From: Sphingomonas_D zeicaulis
GTDB lineage: Bacteria; Pseudomonadota; Alphaproteobacteria; Sphingomonadales; Sphingomonadaceae
Length of the DNA: 64,000 nt
Reading direction: 5' to 3'
NCBI RefSeq assembly: GCF_050433225.1
Contig: NZ_JBNPXQ010000004.1
Coordinates: 124,001-188,000, forward strand
Position numbers and translations under genes: made by a program. The notes under the pieces were generated by a model that saw only the letters and a program-made list of their open reading frames with translations, was not told the origin of the DNA and ran no database searches. Numbering within the stretch: position 1 is the stretch's first letter; every line of letters starts with the position of its first letter. This document shows positions 43,024 through 52,162 of this stretch, piece after piece.

Positions 43024-44409
43024 CTACCGATCCGTCGGCAGCCCCGCCGGATCCCAGCCGCCGCCCATCGCCTGATACAGCGCAACGCTCGCCGACAGCC
43101 GGTCCGCCTCGATCTGGACCAGCGCCAATTCCGCCGCGAGCAGGCCGCGTTGTGCGTCGAGTTGGTCGAGATAGCCCGAATAGCCAGCGTTGTAGCGGTT
43201 GGAGGCGTGGCGCAGCGCCTCGGCCAAGGCATCGCGCTGGGCGCGGACCTGGGTCTGTTCGGCACCGATCCGGTCGAGGCGGACGAGCGCGTTCTCCACT
43301 TCCTGGAAAGCGGTGAGCGCGGTGGCGCGATAGGCGAAGGCGGCCTGGTCGCGCCGCGCGGCGGCGGCATCGGCGCCCGCCTGCGCGCGACCGGCGTCGA
43401 ACAGGGGGGCGAGGATGCTGCCGCCGATCGAGAAGACGGTGACTGGATCGAGCCGCGACACCGCGAGCACGCCAGCCGATCCGGTAAGCTGGACCGTGGG
43501 CAGGAACGCCTTGCGCGCCGCCGAGAGGCTGCGGTCGGCGGCGACCAATGTCAGTTCGGCCTGTGCGATATCCGGCCGGCGGCGCAGCAAAGTGGAGGGC
43601 AGGCCCTGCGGCACTGGCGGCACGACCAGCGCCGCGAGCGTGGCGCCGCGTTCGATCGCGCGAGGATTGTCCCCGACCAGCCGGCTCAGCGCATTTTCCT
43701 GGATCGCGATGGCGCGCTCGACCTGCGGGATGATCTGCGCGGTCGCGGCATATTCGCTGCGCGCCTGATTGAGTTCGAGCTGCGAGGTATAGCCGGCATC
43801 GGCGCGCGACTGGGCGAGGCGCAGCGCCTCGGCGCGGGCGCCGAGCGTCTCGCGCGCGACGATCAGCCGCGCGTCTAGCGCGCGCAGCGCGATATAGCCG
43901 GAGGCGGTGGCACCGGCGACCGAAAGCGCGGCGGCATCATGCGCGGCGGCGCTTGCCAGATATTGCGCACGGGCGGCGCCGGCGAGATCGTCGAGCCGCC
44001 CGAATAGGTCCGCCTGCCATGCCGCCTGAAGTTGCGGCTGGATCTGGCCGGCATCGTTGGCGGTGCCGAGCGCACCCAATGCGCGTGAATAGGCACCGCC
44101 GACCGCGGCGTTGAGCGTGGGCAGAAGCTGTGCGCTGGCGGTGCGGCTGTTCGCCTCCGCCTCACGCACCCGCGCCAGCGCGGTCGCAACGTCGGGATTG
44201 TTGGCGAGCGCACGTTCGACCAGCGCGGTCAGCGCCGGATCGCCGTAACCGCGCCACCAGTCGGTCGCGACCGGTGCGGCGGCGGCCGTCACCGGCGTGC
44301 GCCAGCCCTCTGGCGGCGTTACCGCAGCCTCGCGGGGAATGCCGGCGGTGTTGAGCGTGCAGCCGGCGAGGAGGCCGGCGAGCAGCACACCGGCGGTGCG
44401 GCGGATCAT
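43024..44409 (-). CDS. Outer membrane efflux lipoprotein of the NodT family
   Basis: A TolC-like outer-membrane channel protein of 461 residues. The lipobox is LLAGC with Cys17, and two duplicated OEP domains follow, opening with DWWRGYGDPALTALVERALA and the strand ILAPLFDAGRAQAGADAAAA. It completes a tripartite pump: the ATG overlaps the stop of the HlyD gene by 4 nt. The order transporter, membrane-fusion protein, outer-membrane protein on one strand suggests one transcript. Substrates are unknown, but EmrAB-type pumps expel hydrophobic drugs and uncouplers. Confidence 0.92.
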   Translation of the reverse strand: MIRRTAGVLLAGLLAGCTLNTAGIPREAAVTPPEGWRTPVTAAAAPVATDWWRGYGDPALTALVERALANNPDVATALARVREAEANSRTASAQLLPTLNAAVGGAYSRALGALGTANDAGQIQPQLQAAWQADLFGRLDDLAGAARAQYLASAAAHDAAALSVAGATASGYIALRALDARLIVARETLGARAEALRLAQSRADAGYTSQLELNQARSEYAATAQIIPQVERAIAIQENALSRLVGDNPRAIERGATLAALVVPPVPQGLPSTLLRRRPDIAQAELTLVAADRSLSAARKAFLPTVQLTGSAGVLAVSRLDPVTVFSIGGSILAPLFDAGRAQAGADAAAARRDQAAFAYRATALTAFQEVENALVRLDRIGAEQTQVRAQRDALAEALRHASNRYNAGYSGYLDQLDAQRGLLAAELALVQIEADRLSASVALYQAMGGGWDPAGLPTDR

Positions 44410-45572
44410 CGTTGCGGGCCGCTGTCGGTATCGATCTTCACCTCCACCGACATGCCGGGGCGCAGCCGGCGCGCGAGCGGCTGGTTGGGATCGACGGCGA
44501 TACGCACCGAGATGCGCTGCGCCACCTTCACGAAATTGCCGGTCGTGTTGTCCGGCTTGAGCACCGCGAACTCGGATCCGGTCGCTGGCGCCAGGCTGAC
44601 GATATGGCCGGTCAGCTTCGCATCGCCCAGTGCATCGACGCGGAAACTGGCGCGCTGGCCGGGCGCCATTCGCGCGGTCTGCGCTTCCTTGTAGTTGGCG
44701 GTGATCCAGAGCTGGCGCGGCACCACGAACATCAGTTGTGTGCCGGCGGTGACATATTGGCCGACGCGCACGCCGACCTCCCCCAGTTCGCCGTCCGCGG
44801 GCGCGCGGATGACGGTGTTGGCAAGGTCGATCTCGGCAAGATGGAGCGCGGCGCGCGCGCCCTCGACCGCGGCTTCCAGCGCGCCGCGGTTGACCCCGAC
44901 CGCGACGACATCCTGCCGGGCGATCTCGCGTCCCGCCTCCGCCTGGCGCACGGCGGCTTCGGCGGCGCGGAGCGCGGCCAATGTCTGGTCGCGTTCGCGC
45001 AGCGATACCGATCCCTGGCCGACCAACTCGTCCACCCGGCGCATGTCCGCCTGCGCGCGCAGCAATTGCGCGCGTGCACTGGCGACCGCGGCACCCTGCG
45101 AGACCTGCGTCGCCTCGCGCGATCGGCGGGTCTGTTGCGAATTGGCGAGCGCGGCGATCTGCGCGTTGAGGTTGGCGCGCGCCTGCTCGACCTTCTGCGC
45201 GTAGATGCGATCGTCGATCTTGGCGAGGATCTGGCCGGGCTTCACCGGCTCGAAATCCTGCACCGGCACGGCCACGACATAGCCCGCCACCTGCGGCGCA
45301 ATCAGCGTCGTACGGCCGCGGACATAGGCATTGTCGGTCGATTGCATGCGCGGCGAGAAGGGCGGCAGCGCCCAGGCGTAAAGGATCACGAGGATGCCCG
45401 CGATCACCACCGCGGCGATGATCAACGTCGTGCGCCACGTGTTGCGTGGCGGTGCCCAGCCGGTGGGGGCGGGCGGCGCCGGCGGGGCGGGGCCGGCAGC
45501 GGGGGCGGGGGGCGTCTCGATCGGCTCGTTGACCCGCGCCTGACCCGCCGGTGCCTGCGGTTCGCTCATCAT
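44406..45572 (-). CDS. HlyD/EmrA-family membrane fusion protein
   Basis: A 388-residue adaptor of a tripartite efflux pump. A Pro-rich N-terminus (PPAPPAPTGWAPPRNTWR) precedes a single transmembrane helix (TLIIAAVVIAGILVILYAWA). The periplasmic part starts with STDNAYVRGRTTLIAPQVAG, the EmrA/HlyD lipoyl half-motif, followed by the coiled-coil hairpin and a beta barrel (VIRAPADGELGEVGVRVGQ). Starts at 45572 and 45569 are both possible behind AGGGGG. It overlaps the MFS gene by 4 nt and the NodT gene by 4 nt. Confidence 0.93.
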   Translation of the reverse strand: MMSEPQAPAGQARVNEPIETPPAPAAGPAPPAPPAPTGWAPPRNTWRTTLIIAAVVIAGILVILYAWALPPFSPRMQSTDNAYVRGRTTLIAPQVAGYVVAVPVQDFEPVKPGQILAKIDDRIYAQKVEQARANLNAQIAALANSQQTRRSREATQVSQGAAVASARAQLLRAQADMRRVDELVGQGSVSLRERDQTLAALRAAEAAVRQAEAGREIARQDVVAVGVNRGALEAAVEGARAALHLAEIDLANTVIRAPADGELGEVGVRVGQYVTAGTQLMFVVPRQLWITANYKEAQTARMAPGQRASFRVDALGDAKLTGHIVSLAPATGSEFAVLKPDNTTGNFVKVAQRISVRIAVDPNQPLARRLRPGMSVEVKIDTDSGPQR

Positions 45573-47266
45573 TGCCCCCTCATCCGCGCCATCGCCGCCA
45601 GCACCTCGCTCATCGGGTTGACCCCGGTTATGTACATGCGGAGCTGGCGGATGCCGATCCAGACCAGTACGGCGAGCGACAGAACCGCCACCAGCAGGAA
45701 GATGTCGTTGAACGCCAGCACATTGGCCTCGCGCGTCACCTGCTGGGAGAGCAAGGCCGCGCCCTCCGCCTGCCGCAATGTCGGATCGCCCAGCACCTTG
45801 CCATAGGCACCGCCCAGCGACTGGATGCGGCCGGCGACCTGCGGATCGGCCAATGTCAGCGACTGGATGATGCTGTGCGAATGGAATTTTTCGCGCATCA
45901 CCTGGAAGGTGCCGAGGAAGGCGGTGCCGGCAAGGCCGCCGATCGACTGGGTGATGCTGAACAGCGCGACGAAGCTGACGATGTGGTTGGGGCCCTTCAC
46001 CAGTGCGCGCAGGATGCCGATCAGCAGGGTCGGCCCCATGAAGAACACTGCGGCGAAGGCGATCAGCGCCTGGCTGAAATACATGTTCTGCGGGCGGGTG
46101 AGATTCGTCGAATGCGAATCGATGAAGGCGCCGATCGCGATCAGGGCGACCGACCAGAAGATCGGCCGGCCGAGATTGGCGGGGTTGATCGTGATCGCGC
46201 TCGCCGCAAGCCCGGCGATCGTCGCCAGCACCATGACGAGACCGAGCATGAACAGTTGATCATTGCCCACGCCCAGCACCGTCATCAGCCCGATTGCGCC
46301 GTAGCTCTGTTCGGACAACAGGATGCGGACGGACGTGGCGACCAGCGCGAAGCGAAGGATGTCGCGGCTCGCCAGCCACCGCGTGTTGAGCAGCGGATTG
46401 GCGCGGTTATGCTCGATCAGCAACGCGCCGGCGATCAGCAAAATCGCGGCGCAGGCGGCGTAGCCGAGCCACGGCGCCTCGGTCCACCACAGGATGCGGC
46501 CCTGCGCCAGCACCGCGCAGAGCAGGGCGGCGCCGGGCGCGTAGAGCGCGAAGGTGAGGAAGTCGAGCGGCTCGAACGCCTTCATGCGCTCGCTTGGCGG
46601 CAGGCGGAGCAGGAAGACGAGCGCTGCGCTGATGAGCGCGAGGCCGAGTTCGAACACGTAGAGCATCGTCCATTGGCCGCGTTCGAGCAGGTCCGACGAC
46701 ACCAGCCGGGCCAAAGGTGTGGCAAGCTGGGGAATGCCGATGCCCAGCGCGATCCCCTTGAGCCGCCAGGCGGCCGGCATCGACTGGATGATGTAGAGCA
46801 GGCACAATGTGGAAAGCGCGCTGGCGGCGATGCCGCTGGCGCCGCGCACGATCAGCGCGCTGGTATAGGTGTGGATAACGAGATGCGCCGCGGTGACCAG
46901 CACATAGGCGGGCAGGAAGATGCGCGCGAAGGTGACGAGGCCGAACTGCTGGCGGAACTTGACGAGCAGCAGGCTCATCGAAACGTTCGTCATGATGTAG
47001 GCGGCGATTAGCCACGTCGCCTGATCGCTGTAGAGGCCGAGCGATCCCTGAATGTTGACGAGATTGGCAGTGACCATCGCGTTGCCGAAACCGCCGGTCA
47101 GGCCGATGAATACCCCGATACCGAAATAGGCGAAGCGGCGGCCGGTAGGATGGGCGGGGGTGGCCGGCGAACCGGGAAGCATCGGCCGCTCATGCGGCGC
47201 GAACACATAGTCGGATGAAGCCTCGCCGCTCACGCGCACATCGGTCGCCGGCATGCTGCATTGCAA
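45569..47266 (-). CDS. MFS transporter, DHA2 (EmrB/QacA)-like efflux protein
   Basis: A proton-driven drug/H+ antiporter of 565 residues with about 14 transmembrane helices, more than the 12 of the DHA1 group. The N-terminal tail (about 45 residues, LPGSPATPAHPTGRRFAYF) is hydrophilic. Motif A is degenerate: the loop after TM2 reads LLVKFRQQFGLVTFARIFL rather than the classic GKLSDRFGRR. This could mean divergence from classical DHA2 pumps. It is the first gene of a tightly overlapping three-gene pump operon. The start at 47266 or 47254 cannot be settled. Confidence 0.85.
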   Translation of the reverse strand: MQCSMPATDVRVSGEASSDYVFAPHERPMLPGSPATPAHPTGRRFAYFGIGVFIGLTGGFGNAMVTANLVNIQGSLGLYSDQATWLIAAYIMTNVSMSLLLVKFRQQFGLVTFARIFLPAYVLVTAAHLVIHTYTSALIVRGASGIAASALSTLCLLYIIQSMPAAWRLKGIALGIGIPQLATPLARLVSSDLLERGQWTMLYVFELGLALISAALVFLLRLPPSERMKAFEPLDFLTFALYAPGAALLCAVLAQGRILWWTEAPWLGYAACAAILLIAGALLIEHNRANPLLNTRWLASRDILRFALVATSVRILLSEQSYGAIGLMTVLGVGNDQLFMLGLVMVLATIAGLAASAITINPANLGRPIFWSVALIAIGAFIDSHSTNLTRPQNMYFSQALIAFAAVFFMGPTLLIGILRALVKGPNHIVSFVALFSITQSIGGLAGTAFLGTFQVMREKFHSHSIIQSLTLADPQVAGRIQSLGGAYGKVLGDPTLRQAEGAALLSQQVTREANVLAFNDIFLLVAVLSLAVLVWIGIRQLRMYITGVNPMSEVLAAMARMRGQ

Positions 47267-47465
47267 CAGGCGGTCTGTGCGGGCGGCGGGGCAAGAGGCG
47301 GTATCATCGCTCTCGACCTAGCACGGCGTTGCTGAATTGTTACGTCGTCTTTCTGAGAATCGCGCGATTTTTTGGTGCCATGCAACGCGCGGCCGGGACC
47401 GATCGGCGCGCCGGCATAGTGCCGACGTGCCTGACCGTTCCCGTCCGTTCAGGGGTGTGCTGCGA
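47267..47465. other. Intergenic region between porin and efflux operon
   Basis: A 199-nt non-coding gap. A perfect 12-bp palindrome AATCGCGCGATT (47358-47369) followed by TTTT on the plus strand is the most striking element. A weak hairpin CCTGACCG...CGTTCAGG lies at about 47430-47455, close to the porin stop. The region should hold the efflux promoter on the minus strand, but I cannot place it. Confidence 0.4.
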
Positions 47466-48287
47466 TCAGAACGCGGCGCTGATCGAGAACACGACCTGGC
47501 TGGCCGCGATCGACGACCCGTTCTTGGTCGACGAGAAGTTCGGCTGCAGATAGGCAGCTTCACGCTTGGTGATATCGGTGTCGACATAGGCGACGCCCAG
47601 AACCACCGGGCCAAGCGCCAGATCGGCACCCACCAGCCAGTCGAGATATTCGCCGGTCGGCGCGAGCGACGTGCCGTTCGGGCCGAGGCCCGGATTGCCG
47701 TTCGAATAGCCCAGGTGACCCTTCAGCGTCAGCGGGGTATCCGGAATGCCGCCCGAGACGTCACCCCAGATGTACAGATTGTCCTGCTTCTGGCCGCGGC
47801 TGTTGACCGTGCGTTCGAAGTTGCCGAGCGCTTCCTGCTTGGGCGCGTAAGCAACGCCAAGGAGAACGCTAGCCGGGCCGACGGTGCTGCTGAGCTTCGC
47901 ATAGGGCTCGGCGAAATCGGTGTCCGAGAAGCCGCCCGGATACATGTACCAGGTCAGGCCGACGTCGAGCGCCGTGCCCTCGGCGACTTCGAACTTGTAG
48001 CCGGCAAAGAGGTCGAGCTCCATATTGGCGCCGCCGAAGGTGCCCCAGCCCGACAGGTTCGAACCCCAGGTGCCGGCGTAAGCGCCGCTCTCATGGCTGA
48101 CGGTGATGCCGCCCTGGATCGCCATTTCCTTGTCGCTCTGCGAGACGCCGCGGAAGCGATAGTCGGAGACGAGCGCAACGCTGCCTGAAACGGTGATGGG
48201 TTCGGCCGGCTCTTCAGCGGCTTCCTGGGCGAAGGCGGGCGCCGAGAGCGACATCAGGAGCGCTGCAACGGCGAAACGGTTGATCAT
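47466..48287 (-). CDS. TorF-family putative porin
   Basis: A 273-residue outer-membrane barrel of the TorF/Gcw_chp type, common in alpha- and betaproteobacteria. The signal peptide is FAVAALLMSLSAPAFAQ, and the mature protein starts with VSGSVALVSDYRFRGVSQSD, the family signature. It continues with AYAGTWGSNLSGW, GLTWYMYPGG and ends SQVVFSISAAF with terminal aromatic residue. AAGGGGA precedes the ATG by about 8 nt. The transported solute is unknown. It is upstream of the efflux operon on the same strand, but 199 nt away. Confidence 0.88.
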   Translation of the reverse strand: MINRFAVAALLMSLSAPAFAQEAAEEPAEPITVSGSVALVSDYRFRGVSQSDKEMAIQGGITVSHESGAYAGTWGSNLSGWGTFGGANMELDLFAGYKFEVAEGTALDVGLTWYMYPGGFSDTDFAEPYAKLSSTVGPASVLLGVAYAPKQEALGNFERTVNSRGQKQDNLYIWGDVSGGIPDTPLTLKGHLGYSNGNPGLGPNGTSLAPTGEYLDWLVGADLALGPVVLGVAYVDTDITKREAAYLQPNFSSTKNGSSIAASQVVFSISAAF

Positions 48288-48410
48288 GGAACATTCCCCT
48301 TCCGTGAGAACGTTCCTCCTGCGCCCCTAAAGTCCCGGCCTCATCCGCTTATGAGCCCACACGCCGTGCCGGGTGCCTTAAGGTGAAATCGAAAATAGCC
48401 GCCAAACCTG

Positions 48411-48448
48411 ACTGGAATGTTGCTGATTTGTTGCAAAACATTGCCAGT
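48411..48448. terminator. Hairpin downstream of the SulP gene
   Basis: ACTGG-AATGTT pairs with AACATT-GCCAGT with a one-base bulge, around a 14-nt A/T-rich loop. On the minus strand it begins about 20 nt after the SulP stop and is followed by CAGGTTTGG rather than a T-run. It may be a terminator or mRNA-stabilising stem. Confidence 0.35.
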
Positions 48449-48468
48449 CAGGCTCGCGATCATTTTGG

Positions 48469-49992
48469 TCAGCGGGTGTGATCAAGATGCCGCAGTGCAC
48501 CAGGTGCGCCCGCCAGCTCGATCGACATGCCGCTGCGGCGCTTGCGCTGCAGCCAATCGGAAAGCATCTCGGCGACGGTGTGGTCCACGGCGGGCACGCG
48601 GGCGAAGTCGATCTTCGCCGGCTTGTCCTCGGGCAGGGCGTCGAGCGCCTTGCTGAGCTTGGGCAGGCTGACGAAGGTGGCGGCACCATCCAGCGACATG
48701 TGGCTGGCTTCCGGATGATGATCCGTGTTCACCCGCAGGCGGAGACGGCGCAGGTTCGGTGCCAGTTCGACCAGCGAGAGACCCAGGCCGACCAGCACGC
48801 CGGTCAGCAGGTCGGTCGCGACGACCATCACGAAAGTCGCCAGCCAGATCACCACCGGCATCGCGCCATAATGGCTGAACAGGTGCTTCACATGGCTCAG
48901 GCTCACCAGACGCCAGCCGGTAACGACGAGGATCGCGCCGAGCGACGCCATCGGGATCGCACGCAGCAGCCAGGGCAGCAGCGCCACGAAGCCGAGGATC
49001 CACACGCCGTGCATCACCGCCGACATGCGGGTGACGGCACCGGCCTGCACGTTGGCCGATGACCGGACGATGACGCCCGTCATCGGCAGCGCGCCGGCCA
49101 GGCCGCACAGCAGGTTGCCGATGCCCTGCGCCCGCAGTTCCTTGTCGTAGTTGGTGCGGACACCGTCATGCATGCGGTCCACCGCGGCGGCCGACAGCAA
49201 GGTCTCCGCGCTGGCGATGAAGGCGATCGCGATCGCGGTGATGATCACGGTCGGCGACATCAGGCCGGAAAGGAAGCTGGCGTTGGGTGTATCGACCGCG
49301 GAGACGATCGAAGCCGGCACGTCCACCTTGGCGACGCCGAGGCCGAGCGCGACGGTGACGAGGGTGGCGATGACGACGCCGACCAGCGCGCCCGGCACCA
49401 GCCGCATCGACTGCGGGCGGAGCTTTTCCCAGCCGATCATCGCGCCGATGGTCAAAAGGCCGACCAGCAGCGCGAGCTCGGTCGCCTCGATGTTGCTGGG
49501 CGAGAGGCCGAAGACACGGCTCGGCATCGCTGCCAGATTCTCGAGGCCGCTCGACAACGGCTTGGCATCGAACAGCACGTGGAACTGACCGATCACGATC
49601 AGCGCGCCGATGCCGGCGAGCATGCCGTGCACCACCGCGGGGGAGATCGCGCGGAACCAGCCGCCGAGCTTGAAGATGCCGGCCGCGACCTGGAACAGGC
49701 CGGCGAGCACGAGGATCGGGCCCAGCGCCGAGAGGCCTTGTTCCTGGACGATTTCGAACACGATCACGGCGAGGCCGGCGGCAGGGCCGCTGACCTGCAG
49801 CGGCGAACCCGCCAGCAGACCGACGACGATGCCGCCGATGATGCCGGTGATCAGGCCCTTTTCGGGCGGTACGCCCGAAGCGACGGCAATGCCCATGCAG
49901 AGGGGCATCGCAACGAGGAAGACGACGATCGAGGCGGTAAGATCCCGGCCGATCGTCTTGCCCCCCGCGGGGGTTGCTGTGGTGTCAGTCAT
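48469..49992 (-). CDS. SulP-family inorganic anion (bicarbonate/sulfate) transporter
   Basis: A 507-residue transporter with about 12-14 helices in two inverted repeats: the first begins DLTASIVVFLVAMPLCMGIAVA, and the substrate-site line GIIGGIVVGLLAGSPLQVSGPAAGLAVIV contains the SulP signature. A C-terminal STAS-like domain (residues about 425-507) ends MSIELAGAPGALRHLDH. Its start shares one base with the stop of the carbonic anhydrase gene (TAATG), so they are coupled. The pair is found in other bacteria as a bicarbonate-uptake unit; sulfate or other anions remain possible. Confidence 0.92.
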   Translation of the reverse strand: MTDTTATPAGGKTIGRDLTASIVVFLVAMPLCMGIAVASGVPPEKGLITGIIGGIVVGLLAGSPLQVSGPAAGLAVIVFEIVQEQGLSALGPILVLAGLFQVAAGIFKLGGWFRAISPAVVHGMLAGIGALIVIGQFHVLFDAKPLSSGLENLAAMPSRVFGLSPSNIEATELALLVGLLTIGAMIGWEKLRPQSMRLVPGALVGVVIATLVTVALGLGVAKVDVPASIVSAVDTPNASFLSGLMSPTVIITAIAIAFIASAETLLSAAAVDRMHDGVRTNYDKELRAQGIGNLLCGLAGALPMTGVIVRSSANVQAGAVTRMSAVMHGVWILGFVALLPWLLRAIPMASLGAILVVTGWRLVSLSHVKHLFSHYGAMPVVIWLATFVMVVATDLLTGVLVGLGLSLVELAPNLRRLRLRVNTDHHPEASHMSLDGAATFVSLPKLSKALDALPEDKPAKIDFARVPAVDHTVAEMLSDWLQRKRRSGMSIELAGAPGALRHLDHTR

Positions 49993-50687
49993 TATTCTGC
50001 CGCCTGAGCATAGATGATGTCGGATGCCAGGCGCTGACGCGCAGGCAGAGCGACGGGAAGCGCCTTGTCATGGTCGAGCTGGACGAACCGGCCGGTCTCG
50101 CCGTCGAGCGCCAGCACCTGGCCATGATGGATGTCGACGAACCAGCCATGCAGCGCGATCTCGCCGCGGGCGATGCCGGCGGCGACCGAGGGGTGCGTGC
50201 GCAGATGCGCGAGCTGGGCGACGACGTTTTCGAGCGAGACGGCACGGATCTGCTCCGGGCGGCTCAGCTCGGGATAGCCGGTGGTGACGACATGATGCGC
50301 CGCCGACGAATGGCGGAGCCATGCGGCGACGTTGGGCATCTTGGCGAGCGTGACGTCATCGCCCAGCGCCTTCATCGCCCCGCAGTCCGAATGGCCGCAG
50401 ACGATGATATCGGTCACGCCCAGCACCATCACCGCATATTCGACGGTGGAGGAGACGCCGCCATTTGCCTGCGAGAAGGGGGGGACGATATTGCCGGCGT
50501 TGCGGCAGACGAACAGGTCGCCGGGCTGCGCCTGGATGATCTCTTCGGGAACCACGCGCGAGTCGGCGCAGGAAATCATCAGCGCCTTGGGGCTCTGGCC
50601 ATGGTTGGCGAGACGGGAGTACAGTTCCTGTTTGGTCTGGTAGACCTGTTTCTCAAAACTGAATACGCGCCCGATAACCTCGTTCAT
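49992..50687 (-). CDS. Beta-class carbonic anhydrase
   Basis: Interconverts CO2 and bicarbonate in the cytoplasm. Zinc ligands are Cys40 in MISCADSR and His99/Cys102 in VCGHSDCGAMKAL, with the Asp42-Arg44 dyad in the same first motif. The sequence VCRNAGNIVPP forms the second conserved block. The ATG at 50687 has GGAGA 7 nt upstream; a start four codons earlier is less well placed. It overlaps the SulP start by one nucleotide. It lies 96 nt behind a histidine kinase gene on the same strand, so it may be part of the regulated unit. Confidence 0.95.
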   Translation of the reverse strand: MNEVIGRVFSFEKQVYQTKQELYSRLANHGQSPKALMISCADSRVVPEEIIQAQPGDLFVCRNAGNIVPPFSQANGGVSSTVEYAVMVLGVTDIIVCGHSDCGAMKALGDDVTLAKMPNVAAWLRHSSAAHHVVTTGYPELSRPEQIRAVSLENVVAQLAHLRTHPSVAAGIARGEIALHGWFVDIHHGQVLALDGETGRFVQLDHDKALPVALPARQRLASDIIYAQAAE

Positions 50688-50783
50688 GACATTCTCCACT
50701 GGCTTGCGCGCGATGCGCGCGCCTTGCCATGGAGCTAGAAAACCGTGTTTGCTGCGACGCAGCGGTAGCGTTAAAAATCATTG

Positions 50784-52097
50784 CTACGCGGTAGGTAGTG
50801 CGATTTCCGCGCGCAGCCCCCCCTCAGGGCGGTTCGTAAGCGTCAGCCGGCCCTTCTCGATGTCGACGGCGCGCACGACGATCGCGAGGCCAAGGCCGAG
50901 GCCCTGCGTATCGCGCTGGCGCGCGGTATCCAGTCGGGTGAAAGGCTGCAGCACTTCCGCCAGCTTGTCCTTGGCGATGCCCGGGCCGTCATCGTCGACG
51001 CGGATCAGCACTTCATTCTCCGCGACCGCGACCGAAACCACGCAGCGTTCGCCATAGCGCAGCGCATTGCCGACGAGGTTGCCGATTGCGCGCCGCATGT
51101 TGAACGGCCTGATCCGGAAGCTCAGATGGTCCGGACCTTCGTAGCTCGCATCATAGCCGCGGTCGGCGCATTCTTCGGCGATTGTTGCCGCGAGCACGGC
51201 AAGGTCGGTCAGCACGGGTTGTTCGGGGTCGCGCTCTCCGCCGAGGAAGGCGAGCAGCGAGGCGATCATGCCGTCCATCTCGTCGAGATCGCCCTGGATC
51301 GCGTCGCGGACCTGCTCGTCGCGCACCGAATCGAGCCGAAGCTGCAGGCGGGCAATGGGGGTGCGGATATCATGGCCGACCGCGGCCAGCGCCTCGGTAC
51401 GCTCGTCGATCAGGCGGTGGATGCGCAACTGCATCGCGTTGAACGCGCGAATGACGTCGCGCACCTCGAACGTACCACTTTCGCGAACCAGCACTTCCTC
51501 GCCGAGGCCGATTCGCTCTGTCGCGTGCGCCAGCCGGCGCAACGGACTGAGCGCGCGGCGGATCAGCAAGGCGCCCAGCACCAGCAAGGCCATCGCTGGG
51601 ATCATTGCCAACAGCACGCGGCCCAACGCCAGATCCCAGCTGTGAACGAGGTTCTTGGCCGTGAAATGGATCCAGCTGCCATCGGGCAGCCGCAAGTCGC
51701 CGATCACCGTCGCCTTGCGCCCTGGGGAAAGCAATTTGAGCCTGAGGTCGGTCTTGGCGAGTTCAGGCTCCCACGCCACGATCTGGCGGCGCATCGCGCG
51801 CAGTTCGGCCGAGAGCGGCGGCGGTACCAGCGGCGTTGGTCCCCAGTGGAGGATGTAGCGATCGGTGGTCAGCTCGCCAGCCATCTGCGGTCGCTGCTTC
51901 CACGACCGTTCGTCTATCAGCTTGCGCGCGATCACGAGATGCTCGGCGAGGCGCCGCGCCTCGTCCTCGCGCAGCGACAGGCGCGCCGCGCGTTCATAGA
52001 GCACGGTGCTGGCGCCGAACTCGATGACGACGGTCAGCAGCAGGATCGCGAGGATCCGGCCGAGCAGGCCCAGATGATGCCGGGTCGTTCCGAACAC
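50784..52097 (-). CDS. Sensor histidine kinase (EnvZ-like topology)
   Basis: A 437-residue two-component kinase. TM1 is near residues 12-30, a periplasmic sensor of about 120 residues follows, TM2 is near 158-180, then HAMP (RRALSPLRRLAHATERIGLG). The phosphoacceptor is His242 in AAVGHDIRTPIARLQ, an EnvZ/CpxA-like GHD variant instead of SHE. The ATP-binding domain has N box MRRAIGNLVGNALRYGE, G1 VDDDGPGIAKDKL and G2 GLGLGLAIVVRAV. It is 65 nt behind its probable response regulator. The signal is unknown. Confidence 0.93.
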   Translation of the reverse strand: MFGTTRHHLGLLGRILAILLLTVVIEFGASTVLYERAARLSLREDEARRLAEHLVIARKLIDERSWKQRPQMAGELTTDRYILHWGPTPLVPPPLSAELRAMRRQIVAWEPELAKTDLRLKLLSPGRKATVIGDLRLPDGSWIHFTAKNLVHSWDLALGRVLLAMIPAMALLVLGALLIRRALSPLRRLAHATERIGLGEEVLVRESGTFEVRDVIRAFNAMQLRIHRLIDERTEALAAVGHDIRTPIARLQLRLDSVRDEQVRDAIQGDLDEMDGMIASLLAFLGGERDPEQPVLTDLAVLAATIAEECADRGYDASYEGPDHLSFRIRPFNMRRAIGNLVGNALRYGERCVVSVAVAENEVLIRVDDDGPGIAKDKLAEVLQPFTRLDTARQRDTQGLGLGLAIVVRAVDIEKGRLTLTNRPEGGLRAEIALPTA

Positions 52098-52162
52098 GGG
52101 ATGATAGCCGGGTTGTTGTTCTACGCGATCAGTATCGCCGCGCCGCCGATTGCGCCAGCGGC

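Noticed and set aside
43024..47266. A type I secretion system for the RTX proteins
   Set aside because: The HlyD-like and outer-membrane genes belong with an MFS transporter, not an ABC exporter of the HlyB type, and overlap it tightly. The RTX exporter must lie outside this window.
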